Shown here: positions 22,221 through 30,991 of the stretch, one piece after another
How positions within the stretch are numbered: position 1 is the stretch's first letter
Layout: every line of letters begins with the position of its first letter
Assembly: GCF_004345725.1 (NCBI RefSeq)
Contig: NZ_SLXG01000009.1
Coordinates: 1 to 64,000, forward strand
Direction: 5' to 3'
From: Crenobacter luteus
GTDB taxonomy: Bacteria; Pseudomonadota; Gammaproteobacteria; Burkholderiales; Chromobacteriaceae
Length of the DNA stretch: 64,000 nucleotides
Position numbers and translations under genes: made by a program
Notes under the pieces: model-generated
What the model was told of the DNA's origin: nothing
Database searches by the model: none
The model's input: the letters and a program-made list of their open reading frames with translations, nothing else

Positions 22221-22249
<29 letters not shown>
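20903..22249 (-). CDS. tilS: tRNA(Ile)-lysidine synthetase TilS
   Basis: 448 residues. The N-type ATP pyrophosphatase P-loop [15 protein letters not shown] near residue 30, then [17 protein letters not shown] and [20 protein letters not shown], are diagnostic. The C-terminal substrate-binding domain follows. The enzyme converts C34 of tRNA-Ile(CAU) to lysidine and is essential. The start overlaps the 3' end of accA by 29 bp, implying coupled translation. Two dispersed motif copies lie inside it. Confidence 0.95.
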
Positions 22250-23186
<937 letters not shown>

Positions 23187-23395
23187 GCTTCTGGTCGTCC
23201 GATAAGGGAATCGCGAAATCATACATGAGGGTCTGCGACGGCGTCACGCGCATGTCCGACAAAATGCAATCGCCATTGCCCGCATCTATAGAGTGAAAAC
23301 CGCGCCCGTTTCGCCATGAATGACGACGAGACCGCGGGCGATCGCTTTATTTATTGCTCAAAAAATGGGCATTTCAAAAAATTTCACTAAAACGC

Positions 23396-23424
23396 TTGCG
23401 CAGCCCAGTCGCCTGTGATTTAAT
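23396..23424 (+). promoter_or_regulatory. promoter of the Val/Asp tRNA cluster
   Basis: TTGCGC (23396-23401), 17 bp, TTTAAT (23419-23424), preceded by an AT-rich run (23342-23395) like an UP element and followed by the GC-rich discriminator TCGCCTCCTC. That discriminator, shared with the tRNA-Tyr promoter, is typical of stringently controlled stable-RNA promoters. Confidence 0.75.
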
Positions 23425-23476
23425 TCGCCTCCTCGCAAGACGCAACAGCGAAACAGCGAGAAAAGACGAAGGTTTC

Positions 23477-23552
23477 GGGTGATTAGCTCAGTTGGTAGAG
23501 CGTCTGCCTTACAAGCAGAATGTCGGCGGTTCGACTCCGTCATCACCCACCA
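23477..23552 (+). tRNA. tRNA-Val (anticodon UAC)
   Basis: 76 nt with encoded CCA. GGGTGAT pairs with ATCACCC; anticodon arm TCTGC-CTTACAA-GCAGA. First gene of the seven-tRNA cluster; only two bases separate it from the next tRNA. Confidence 0.97.
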
Positions 23553-23554
23553 GC

Positions 23555-23631
23555 GGAGTGGTAGTTCAGTTGGTTAGAATACCGGCCTGTCACGCCGGGG
23601 GTCGCGGGTTCGAGTCCCGTCCACTCCGCCA
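23555..23631 (+). tRNA. tRNA-Asp (anticodon GUC), copy 1
   Basis: 77 nt with CCA. Acceptor GGAGTGG/CCACTCC, anticodon loop CTGTCAC giving GUC, discriminator G. Confidence 0.97.
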
Positions 23632-23701
23632 ACCTCGCACAATGCAGCATTCCTTGGCGGGCGCTCGATTCAGCGCCCGGCAAGCAAGTTTTACCGTTAG
23701 C

Positions 23702-23778
23702 GGAGTGGTAGTTCAGTTGGTTAGAATACCGGCCTGTCACGCCGGGGGTCGCGGGTTCGAGTCCCGTCCACTCCGCCA
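23702..23778 (+). tRNA. tRNA-Asp (anticodon GUC), copy 2
   Basis: Identical to copy 1 over 77 nt. The 70-bp spacer before it holds a short hairpin (GGGCGCTCG ... CAGCGCCC), perhaps a processing signal. Confidence 0.97.
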
Positions 23779-23784
23779 ACACCT

Positions 23785-23861
23785 GGAGCGGTAGTTCAGT
23801 TGGTTAGAATACCGGCCTGTCACGCCGGGGGTCGCGGGTTCGAGTCCCGTCCGCTCCGCCA
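23785..23861 (+). tRNA. tRNA-Asp (anticodon GUC), copy 3
   Basis: Same body as the other copies, but the acceptor is GGAGCGG/CCGCTCC: both halves of one base pair have changed together (U-A to C-G), so it is under selection and likely functional. Confidence 0.97.
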
Positions 23862-23868
23862 ACAATTC

Positions 23869-23945
23869 GGGTGATTAGTCTCAGTTGGTAGAGCGCTGCC
23901 TTCACACGGCAGAGGTCACTGGTTCGAGTCCAGTATCACCCACCA
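23869..23945 (+). tRNA. tRNA-Val (anticodon CAC), copy 1
   Basis: 77 nt with CCA. Acceptor GGGTGAT/ATCACCC; anticodon arm CTGCC-TTCACAC-GGCAG gives CAC. Seven bases after Asp copy 3. Confidence 0.95.
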
Positions 23946-23962
23946 AAGCTTGTAGCGGTACT

Positions 23963-24039
23963 GGAGTGGTAGTTCAGTTGGTTAGAATACCGGCCTGTCA
24001 CGCCGGGGGTCGCGGGTTCGAGTCCCGTCCACTCCGCCA
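23963..24039 (+). tRNA. tRNA-Asp (anticodon GUC), copy 4
   Basis: Identical to copies 1 and 2. Starts a second Asp-Val(CAC) unit with the same 84-bp start-to-start distance as the first. Confidence 0.97.
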
Positions 24040-24046
24040 ACAATTC

Positions 24047-24123
24047 GGGTGATTAGTCTCAGTTGGTAGAGCGCTGCCTTCACACGGCAGAGGTCACTGG
24101 TTCGAGTCCAGTATCACCCACCA
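24047..24123 (+). tRNA. tRNA-Val (anticodon CAC), copy 2
   Basis: Identical to Val(CAC) copy 1, with the same 7-bp spacer to the preceding Asp, showing a tandem duplication of the two-gene unit. Confidence 0.95.
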
Positions 24124-24128
24124 AACGC

Positions 24129-24153
24129 AAAGCCTGGTCTTCGACCAGGCTTT
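24129..24153 (+). terminator. terminator of the tRNA cluster
   Basis: AAAGCCTGGTC, TTC loop, GACCAGGCTTT, then TCGCTTTTT. Six bases after the last tRNA. Confidence 0.92.
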
Positions 24154-24202
24154 TCGCTTTTTCCCCCGCCAAAAATCGGGAGGCATGAAGCCTCCCTCCC
24201 CC

Positions 24203-24697
24203 TCAGGCTCGCCGGAACAGATTCCATGCCGCCAGCGCCAGCGCACCGGCGAAAAAGAGGCCGGTCAGCTCGGGCAAGGACAGACCGGCGAAGGTCCAGT
24301 CGACCACGGCGCATTCGCCGCTACCCTTGAACACCTTGGCCAGCATCGCCGTGAACGGCATGGTCTCGATCATGTAGTCGAGCCCGGGTCCGCAGGACGG
24401 CACCTGGTCGGCCGGCAGGTGCTGCAGGCGCACGTGCCAGGCCGCCACCGCGCCGCCGCCGAGCGCCGACAAGGCGGACAGCGCCGCCCACGGCCGCGCG
24501 GCGCGCAGGCTGCCGGCAAACAGCCAGCCCAGCAGGCTGAAGACGCCGAGCGCCATCACGCCGACCCGCTGGAAGATACACAGCGGGCAAGGCTCGAGGC
24601 CAACCGCATGCTGCAAGTAGAGCGCGAACGCAAGCGCCGCCGCGCAAGAGAGCGTCAGCAGCGCGAAAACCGCGCGCACGCCTATCGTCTTCGTCAT
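24203..24697 (-). CDS. dsbB: disulfide bond formation protein DsbB
   Basis: 164 residues, four membrane helices. Both periplasmic cysteine pairs are present: CPLC (Cys37, Cys40) and Cys101 (PSCGPGLDY) with Cys128 (GSGEC). DsbB reoxidises DsbA and passes electrons to quinone. It is the last gene of a two-gene leftward run after the patatin gene (10-bp gap). No nearby dsbA. Confidence 0.95.
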   Translation of the reverse strand: MTKTIGVRAVFALLTLSCAAALAFALYLQHAVGLEPCPLCIFQRVGVMALGVFSLLGWLFAGSLRAARPWAALSALSALGGGAVAAWHVRLQHLPADQVPSCGPGLDYMIETMPFTAMLAKVFKGSGECAVVDWTFAGLSLPELTGLFFAGALALAAWNLFRRA

Positions 24698-24707
24698 GTT
24701 TCCCCCT

Positions 24708-25865
24708 TCAAAAACCCTCGCGGGCTGTCTCGCCGTTCAGAAAGGCGAGAATCGCCTGCTTTTGGTCCATCGCGTCGCGATAGCCCAGATCGACCAGTTC
24801 CTTGCAATAGGCCGGCTCGAACAACAGATAGCTCGCCAGCGTCGCGCCGCGCTGCCGCATCGCCCCCGCGCCGCGCATGAAAAAGCGCAGCACGCGCGGA
24901 AAGGACTCGGCGTGCCGGAAGGCGATCTCCTCGAGCGAGCGGCTCGGCGACAAGGTGAAGACCTCCACGCGTTTGAGCGCGGTCTTGTGCTCGAGTTTCG
25001 CCTCCTCGCTCAATAGCGACACGGTATGGTTGATACGGATCAGCCGCTCCATGTCCGTCGCCATGCCGTCGAGGAAGATGCTGTTGAGCAAGTGGCCGAA
25101 CACCTGGGCCAAGGTCGGGTATTCCGCACCGCCCGGGCGCTCGGCGCCGAGCGACTGAGCGCGCCCGACCAGGCTGATCACGAACAACTTGCTGGCCCCC
25201 AGATGCAGGGCCGGCGACAGCGGTGCCATCTGCCGGATCGCACCGTCGCAGAAGTACAGATCGCCGACCCGCACCGACGGGAACAGCACCGGGATAGACG
25301 CCGACGCCATCAGGTGGTCGACCGTCAGGCGCGTGCGCGTGCCGACGCGCAAGGTCCGCTGCCAGCCCTCGACACCCTCGCCTCCGTCGAAGAAGGTGAC
25401 CGACATGCCCGAGCTGTAGCAGGACGCCGTCAGCGCCAGCGCGCGCAGCCTGCCCGCCTCGATCGCCGCCTCGGCCGCGTCGAAGTCCATCACCCGTTCG
25501 AGCAGGCCGCGCAAGGGCGCGTTGTCGAGCAGGCTGTGCGGGCTGGCGACCAGCCGGCCGCCGGTGACGATGGACGCCCCCAGCCGCAGGAAGGCCTTGA
25601 CGAAGTAAGGCAACTCGCTACGGTAGACATCCTCGACGTGCAACTCGCGCCACACATTGGCCAGGTAGACGCTGGCACGACGGAAATTGTGCGCGCCCGA
25701 CGCCAGCGCGGCGGCGTTGATCGCGCCGGCCGACGTGCCGCACAGGATGTCGAACGGGCTGGGCGCCCCCCTGGGATGCATGCGCGCGATCGCCATCAGC
25801 GCCCCCGCCTGGTAGGCCGCGCGCGCGCCGCCCCCGGCCAGGATCAACGCGGTATTGGCTGCCAT
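24708..25865 (-). CDS. cytoplasmic patatin-like phospholipase
   Basis: 385 residues. The oxyanion motif GGGARAAYQAG, the nucleophile elbow GTSAG and the catalytic Asp in CDGAIRQ form the Ser-Asp dyad of patatin lipid acyl hydrolases. No signal peptide. The C-terminal ~120 residues resemble the long helical tail of bacterial patatin-like proteins with the DUF3336-less layout. The ATG at 25865 lies behind AGGAGAGGG; an upstream in-frame GTG at 25883 would swallow that site. Substrate unknown. Confidence 0.87.
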   Translation of the reverse strand: MAANTALILAGGGARAAYQAGALMAIARMHPRGAPSPFDILCGTSAGAINAAALASGAHNFRRASVYLANVWRELHVEDVYRSELPYFVKAFLRLGASIVTGGRLVASPHSLLDNAPLRGLLERVMDFDAAEAAIEAGRLRALALTASCYSSGMSVTFFDGGEGVEGWQRTLRVGTRTRLTVDHLMASASIPVLFPSVRVGDLYFCDGAIRQMAPLSPALHLGASKLFVISLVGRAQSLGAERPGGAEYPTLAQVFGHLLNSIFLDGMATDMERLIRINHTVSLLSEEAKLEHKTALKRVEVFTLSPSRSLEEIAFRHAESFPRVLRFFMRGAGAMRQRGATLASYLLFEPAYCKELVDLGYRDAMDQKQAILAFLNGETAREGF

Positions 25866-25973
25866 ACGCCCTCTCCTGCCCACGACGTCATTACTGTGAC
25901 ATGGTTGTTGGATTCATAGCCCGATCATGCCAGATTGATGGCCGACGCGGCAGCCCGGTCGAGTCGCGACCGG

Positions 25974-26597
25974 TCAATAGACGGTTTCGACCGGATCGAG
26001 ACTGCGCCACAAATACCAGGTCGCGACGGTGCGCCACGGCCGGAACGGCTCCCCGAGCGCGACCAGTTCGGCGCGGCGCGGCTTGTCGCCGGGCGCGAGC
26101 CAGCCGTGCACGCACAGCGCCTTTTGCAGGCCGACGTCGCCGACCGGCCACACATCGGGCCGCGCCAGGTTGAAGATCAGGAACATCTCGGCGCTCCAGC
26201 GCCCGAGGCCGCGTACGCCGGTCAGCACCCGGACCACGCCCTCGTCGTCGAGCGCTGCGAGCGCGACCGGGTCGACCCCGCCGGCCAGGGCATGGCTCGC
26301 CAGGTCGCGTACGTACTCGGCCTTGCGCTGCGACAGGCCGCAGGCGCGCAGCGTCTCGACCTCGGCAGCGGCCCACGCGGCGGGGTCGCGCGGATCGAAG
26401 GCGACGCTAAGACGCGACCAGATCGCGTCGGCGGCACGCATCGAGATCTGCTGGCCGACGATGGCTCGCAGCAGCGTCTGGAACGGCTCGCCGCGGGTGA
26501 CGAGTCGCGAGGAGGGAAAGCGTTCGATCAGGGCCGCCAGCCGCGCATCGCGCGCGGCCAGCTCGGTGGCGGCGCGCTGCCAGTCCGCCGGCGTCAT
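25974..26597 (-). CDS. DNA-3-methyladenine glycosylase, HhH-GPD family
   Basis: 207 residues. The helix-hairpin-helix LTGVRGLGRWSAEMFLIF with the catalytic Asp in VWPVGDVGLQKAL marks the AlkA/MPG-II branch of the HhH-GPD superfamily, which excises alkylated purines. LLRAIVGQQIS is the usual N-terminal motif. It lacks the AlkA N-terminal domain and has no iron-sulfur cysteine cluster, like the short MagIII/Mag-type enzymes. The ATG overlaps the pmbA stop codon. Confidence 0.9.
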   Translation of the reverse strand: MTPADWQRAATELAARDARLAALIERFPSSRLVTRGEPFQTLLRAIVGQQISMRAADAIWSRLSVAFDPRDPAAWAAAEVETLRACGLSQRKAEYVRDLASHALAGGVDPVALAALDDEGVVRVLTGVRGLGRWSAEMFLIFNLARPDVWPVGDVGLQKALCVHGWLAPGDKPRRAELVALGEPFRPWRTVATWYLWRSLDPVETVY

Positions 26598-27940
26598 CAG
26601 GCCTCGCCGGCCACCGTCATCGACTCGACCAGGATCGAGCCGACCAGCTTGGCGCCGCGGTTGAGGGCATCGTCGCCGACGGCGACGATCTGCCGGTACA
26701 TGTCGCGCAGGTTGCCGGCGATGGTGATCTCCTCGACCGGGTAGACGATCTGGCCGTTCTCGACCCAGAAGCCGGACGCGCCGCGCGAATAATCGCCGGT
26801 GACGAGGTTGATGCCCTGCCCCATCAGCTCGGTGACCAGCAGGCCGGTGCCGAGCTCGGCCAACAGCTCGTCGAACGATTCGCCGGTGCTGTGCACGATC
26901 AGGTTATGCGGGCCGCCGGCGTTGCCGGTGGTGGCGGCGCCGAGCTTGCGCGCCGAATAGCTCGACAGGAAATACCCTTCCAGCACGCCGGCGTCGACCA
27001 GACGGCGCGCGTTGGTCGCCACGCCCTCGTTGTCGAACGCGCTGCTGCCGAGGCCGCGCAGCAGGAAAGGGTCCTCGTCGATGGTGACGCGATCGGAGAA
27101 CACCGGTTGGCCGAGCGCGTCGAGCAGGAAGCTCGAACGACGGTACAGGCTGCCGCCGCTGGCGGCCGACACGAAGTGGCCGATCAGCGACGCGGCGACC
27201 GGCGCCTCGAACAGCACCGGGTAGCGGCCGGTTTTCACCCGGCGCGCGTTCAGGCGCGCAACCGCGCGCTCGCCGGCCTTGCGGCCGACCGCCAGCGCGC
27301 TGTCGAGGTCGTCGACGTGGCGCGCGACGCTGTACCAGTAGTCGCGCTGCATCGCGCCGCCGGCCTCGGCGACCGCGGCGACCGACAGGCTGTGACGCGA
27401 CGTCGGAAAGCCGGCGAGAAAACCATGGCTGTTGGCGTAGACGAACTGGCTGGTCTGCGTCGACACGGTGCCGCCCTCGGAGTTGGCGATCCGCTTGTCC
27501 ACCGCCAGCGCGGCGCGCTCGGCCTCGCGCGCCAGCTCGATCGCCTCCTCGACCGACACACCCCACGGGTGGTAGAGGTCGAGATCGGGAAACTCGGTCG
27601 CCATCGACGAAGCCTCGGCGAGACCGGCGCAATCGTCCTCGGCGGTGAAGCGGGCGATGTTGACCGCCGCCGCGACCGTGTCGGCCAGCGCCGTCGGCGA
27701 AAAATCCGACGTGCTGGCGTGGCCCTTGCGCTGACCGAAGTAGACGGTGACGCCGACGCCCTTGTCCTGGTTGTACTCGATGGTCTCGACCTCGGACAGC
27801 CGCACGGTGACCGTCTGGCCGCGCCCTTCGGAAACGTCGACCTCGCAGGCGCTCGCACCGGCCTTCTTCGCCAGGTCGAGCGCGTCCTGCGCGAGGGATT
27901 GCAATTGGGTCTGGGAAAAACTGAAGGAGGAGTCTGCCAT
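26597..27940 (-). CDS. pmbA: metalloprotease subunit PmbA/TldE
   Basis: 447 residues. MADSSFSFSQTQLQSLAQDALDLAKKAGA, YNQDKGVGVTVYFGQRKGHAS and the C-terminal GASGFWVENGQIVYPVEEIT are characteristic. PmbA/TldE lacks the metal site and works with TldD to degrade flexible peptides, for example in microcin maturation. It is divergent from yjgA, the standard arrangement. One dispersed motif copy at 26856. Confidence 0.96.
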   Translation of the reverse strand: MADSSFSFSQTQLQSLAQDALDLAKKAGASACEVDVSEGRGQTVTVRLSEVETIEYNQDKGVGVTVYFGQRKGHASTSDFSPTALADTVAAAVNIARFTAEDDCAGLAEASSMATEFPDLDLYHPWGVSVEEAIELAREAERAALAVDKRIANSEGGTVSTQTSQFVYANSHGFLAGFPTSRHSLSVAAVAEAGGAMQRDYWYSVARHVDDLDSALAVGRKAGERAVARLNARRVKTGRYPVLFEAPVAASLIGHFVSAASGGSLYRRSSFLLDALGQPVFSDRVTIDEDPFLLRGLGSSAFDNEGVATNARRLVDAGVLEGYFLSSYSARKLGAATTGNAGGPHNLIVHSTGESFDELLAELGTGLLVTELMGQGINLVTGDYSRGASGFWVENGQIVYPVEEITIAGNLRDMYRQIVAVGDDALNRGAKLVGSILVESMTVAGEA

Positions 27941-28027
27941 GTTCGCTTTCGAGTCGCCGTCGACAAGCCCGAGGGGCTACGCTTCTTGTATCATACCAGC
28001 CTTGAATCTTTGTGAGATGCAACAACG

Positions 28028-28573
28028 ATGAGCGATACCAAGCCGCACGATCAGGACGAATGGGTCAGCAAGAGCCAGAAGAAGCGCGACGTCGAAGCGC
28101 GCCAGGACCTGGGCGAAGAACTGGTCAAGCTGTCGATCGACACGCTCAAGAAATTCGACCTGCCCGAGGACCTGTTCCAGGCGATCCGCGACTGCAAGCG
28201 TTTCACCGCCCACGGCGCGATCAAGCGCCAGAAACAGTACATCGGCAAGCTGATGCGCGACGTCGACCCCGAGCCGATCGAGAAGCAACTGTCGATCGTC
28301 AAGGGCGAATCGAACGAACACAACGCTTGGCTGCACCTTCTGGAGCGCTGGCGCGACCGCCTGATGAGCGACGACGCGATGCTGTCGACCTTCATCGCCG
28401 ACTTCCCGGGCGCCGACGCGCAGCAGCTGCGCACGCTGATCCGCAACGCGCGCCGCGAAAAGCAGGACAACAAGCCGCCCAAGTCCTACCGCGCGCTGTT
28501 CCAGGCGATGAAGGACGTGATTCCCGAACCGGGTCTGCCGACCCGCCAGAAAGACGAGGACGAAGAAGCATGA
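28028..28573 (+). CDS. yjgA: ribosome-associated protein YjgA (DarP, DUF615)
   Basis: 181 residues, charged and helical, with EWVSKSQKKRDVEARQDLGEELV and the DFPGADAQQLRTLIRNARREK motif. The family assists late 50S subunit assembly. It is co-directional with mog, with a 4-bp ATGA overlap. Confidence 0.94.
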   Translation: MSDTKPHDQDEWVSKSQKKRDVEARQDLGEELVKLSIDTLKKFDLPEDLFQAIRDCKRFTAHGAIKRQKQYIGKLMRDVDPEPIEKQLSIVKGESNEHNAWLHLLERWRDRLMSDDAMLSTFIADFPGADAQQLRTLIRNARREKQDNKPPKSYRALFQAMKDVIPEPGLPTRQKDEDEEA

Positions 28574-29151
28574 CGCTGAAAATCGGTCTGGTTTCGATCT
28601 CCGACCGCGCCAGCCAGGGCGTCTACCAGGATCAGGGCATTCCGGCGCTCGAAGAATGGTTCGCGCGCGCGCTGACCTCGCCGTTCGAGACCGTCACCCG
28701 CCTGATCCCGGACGAGCAGGCCGTGATCGAGGCGACGCTCAAGGCGCTGGTCGACGACGAGGGCTGCCATCTGGTGCTGACCACCGGCGGCACCGGCCCG
28801 GCGCCGCGCGACGTCACCCCCGAGGCGACGCTGGCGGTCGCCGACCGCGAAATGCCGGGTTTCGGCGAACAGATGCGCCAGGTCAGCCTCAAGTTCGTGC
28901 CGACCGCGATCCTGTCGCGCCAGGTCGGCGTGATCCGCAAGTCGTCGCTGATCCTCAACCTGCCCGGCCAACCGAAGGCGATCCGCGAGACGCTCGAGGG
29001 CCTCAAGGACGAGAACGGCCAGGTCGCGGTGTCCGGCATCTTCGCCGCGGTGCCCTACTGCATCGACCTGATCGGCGGCCCCTACATCGAAACCGACGAG
29101 GCGGTGGTCAAGGCCTTCCGTCCGAAGTCGGCGCAAAAGCCCAAGGCATGA
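28570..29151 (+). CDS. mog: molybdopterin adenylyltransferase
   Basis: 193 residues. GLVSISDRASQGVYQDQGIP at the start, then TTGGTGPAPRDVTPEATL, the MPT-binding loop, identify MogA. It adenylylates molybdopterin before molybdenum insertion. Other molybdenum cofactor genes are not in the window. ATGA overlaps with yjgA and yheT bracket it, so the four genes yjgA-mog-yheT-trpC form one transcriptional run. Confidence 0.94.
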   Translation: MTLKIGLVSISDRASQGVYQDQGIPALEEWFARALTSPFETVTRLIPDEQAVIEATLKALVDDEGCHLVLTTGGTGPAPRDVTPEATLAVADREMPGFGEQMRQVSLKFVPTAILSRQVGVIRKSSLILNLPGQPKAIRETLEGLKDENGQVAVSGIFAAVPYCIDLIGGPYIETDEAVVKAFRPKSAQKPKA

Positions 29152-30167
29152 GCCACTACCGCGCGCCGCGCTGGCTCAGGGGCGGCCACGCCCAGACCAT
29201 CTGGCCCGCCGTCGGCATCACGCTGCCGCGCCCGCCCTACCGGCGCGAGCTGTGGCCGACGCCCGACGGCGGCCAGATCGCGGTCGACTTCGTCGACGGC
29301 CCGCGTAGCGCGCCGCTGGTGGTGCTGTTCCACGGCCTCGAAGGCAGCAGCGACAGCCACTACGCGCGCGCGCTGATGGCCACCTTGGCCGAGCGCGGCT
29401 GGCGCGGCGCGGTGCCGCACTTTCGCGGCTGCGGCGGCGTCAGCAACACCCTGCCGCGCGCCTACCACGCCGGCGACTCGGCCGAAGTCGCGTGGCTGCT
29501 GGAAAAATTCGCCGACCTCGGCCAACCCCTGTTCGCCGCCGGCGTGTCGCTGGGCGGCAACATGCTGCTCAAATATCTCGGCGAGGCCGGCGCCGCGGCG
29601 CTGCCGGCCGCCTGCGCCGCGGTGTCGGTGCCGCTAGACCTCGCCGCCGCCAGCACGCGGCTCGACGCCGGCTTCGGCCGCCACGTCTACACCCGTATGT
29701 TCCTCGGCACGCTCAAGCCCAAGGCGATGGCGCAGCTGATCCGCCACCCCGACCTGTTCGACGGCGACGGCGTGCGCCGCGCGCGCACCTTCGGCGAGTT
29801 CGACGACCTCGTCACCGCGCCCCTGCACGGCTACCGCGACGTGCGCGACTACTGGGCGCGCGCCAGCAGCAAACCGCTGCTGCGCCACATCGCGCGCCCG
29901 ACGCTGCTCCTGAACGCGGTCAACGACCCTTTCCTGCCGCCGGACGCGCTGCCGCGCCCGCACGAGGTCAGCGACGCCGTCACGCTCGAGCTGCCGGCCG
30001 AGGGCGGCCACGTCGGTTTCGTGACCGGGCGCTTTCCGGGGCGGCTGAACTGGCTGCCCGAGCGGCTGCTCGCCTTTTTCGAAGACCCGCCGGCCGCGCG
30101 CCGGCCCATAGATCCGCCACAGAACCATGTCCGACATCCTGAACAAGATCCTCGCCACCAAGCGTGA
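29148..30167 (+). CDS. yheT: YheT-family alpha/beta hydrolase
   Basis: 339 residues. [18 protein letters not shown] is the YheT signature. The nucleophile elbow GVSLGGNML holds the catalytic Ser; [12 protein letters not shown] carries the Asp and AEGGHVGFV the His. Relatives are carboxylesterases of uncertain substrate. The frame continues 41 bases into trpC, so the last 13 residues are encoded in overlap with the trpC start. Three dispersed motif copies lie in this and the next gene. Confidence 0.92.
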   Translation: MSHYRAPRWLRGGHAQTIWPAVGITLPRPPYRRELWPTPDGGQIAVDFVDGPRSAPLVVLFHGLEGSSDSHYARALMATLAERGWRGAVPHFRGCGGVSNTLPRAYHAGDSAEVAWLLEKFADLGQPLFAAGVSLGGNMLLKYLGEAGAAALPAACAAVSVPLDLAAASTRLDAGFGRHVYTRMFLGTLKPKAMAQLIRHPDLFDGDGVRRARTFGEFDDLVTAPLHGYRDVRDYWARASSKPLLRHIARPTLLLNAVNDPFLPPDALPRPHEVSDAVTLELPAEGGHVGFVTGRFPGRLNWLPERLLAFFEDPPAARRPIDPPQNHVRHPEQDPRHQA

Positions 30168-30915
30168 GGAAGTGGCCTCGGCCAAGCTCAAGACCCCGCT
30201 GGCCGCCGTGCGCGCCGAAGCCGAAGCGCGCCGCGACGCGCGCGACTTCGTCGGCGCGATCCGCGCCAAACACGCCGCCGGCGCCGCGGCGGTGATCGCC
30301 GAAGTGAAGAAGGCCAGCCCGTCCAAGGGCGTGATCCGCGCCGACTTCGACCCGGCAGCGATCGCCGCCAGCTACGAGGCGGGCGGCGCCGCCTGCCTGT
30401 CGGTGCTGACCGACGCGCCCTACTTCCAGGGCTCGCCCGACTACCTGCAGGCCGCGCGCGCCGCCTGCGCGCTGCCGGCGCTGCGCAAGGACTTCATGGT
30501 CGACGCCTACCAGGTCTACGAGGCGCGCGCGATGGGCGCCGACGCCATCCTGTTGATCGCCGCGGCGCTGCCGCTCGCGCAGATGCAGGACTTCGAGGCG
30601 CTCGCGCGCGAGCTGGGCCTGGCCGTGCTGGTCGAGGTGCATAACGCCGAGGAACTCGACGCCGCGCTGCAGCTGCAAACGCCGCTCGTCGGCGTCAACA
30701 ACCGCAACCTGCGCACCTTCGACGTCAGCCTGCAGACCACGCTCGACCTGCTGCCGCAGATCGGCGACGACCGCATCGTCGTCACCGAAAGCGGCATCCT
30801 CAAGCCCGAGGACGTCGCGCTGATGCGCGATCACGCGGTGCACACCTTCCTCGTCGGCGAAGCCTTCATGCGCGAAACCGAGCCGGGCGCCGCGCTTAAG
30901 CGCTTCTTCGGCTAA
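30127..30915 (+). CDS. trpC: indole-3-glycerol-phosphate synthase TrpC
   Basis: 262 residues. [17 protein letters not shown] opens it; [19 protein letters not shown] is the (beta/alpha)8 signature, [25 protein letters not shown] and [10 protein letters not shown] follow, and VTESGI closes the phosphate site. It forms indole glycerol phosphate in tryptophan synthesis. It is monofunctional (no TrpF fusion), and trpD/trpE are not adjacent in this window. Confidence 0.96.
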   Translation: MSDILNKILATKREEVASAKLKTPLAAVRAEAEARRDARDFVGAIRAKHAAGAAAVIAEVKKASPSKGVIRADFDPAAIAASYEAGGAACLSVLTDAPYFQGSPDYLQAARAACALPALRKDFMVDAYQVYEARAMGADAILLIAAALPLAQMQDFEALARELGLAVLVEVHNAEELDAALQLQTPLVGVNNRNLRTFDVSLQTTLDLLPQIGDDRIVVTESGILKPEDVALMRDHAVHTFLVGEAFMRETEPGAALKRFFG

Positions 30916-30934
30916 GCCCGAAACGGCCCGCTTA

Positions 30935-30972
30935 AAACACAACGCCCACCGGAAACGGTGGGCGTTGTGTTT
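30935..30972. terminator. strong bidirectional terminator
   Basis: A 16-bp perfect stem (AAACACAACGCCCACC and complement) with a 6-nt loop, shared by trpC and the convergent patatin gene. Confidence 0.9.
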
Positions 30973-30991
30973 GGCGGCACCTCGCGCCGGC

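Noticed and set aside
23477-24123. CRISPR-like array of near-identical repeats with even spacing
   Set aside because: The repeats are complete tRNA genes with encoded CCA, cloverleaf stems and correct anticodons; there are no short palindromic repeats with unique spacers.
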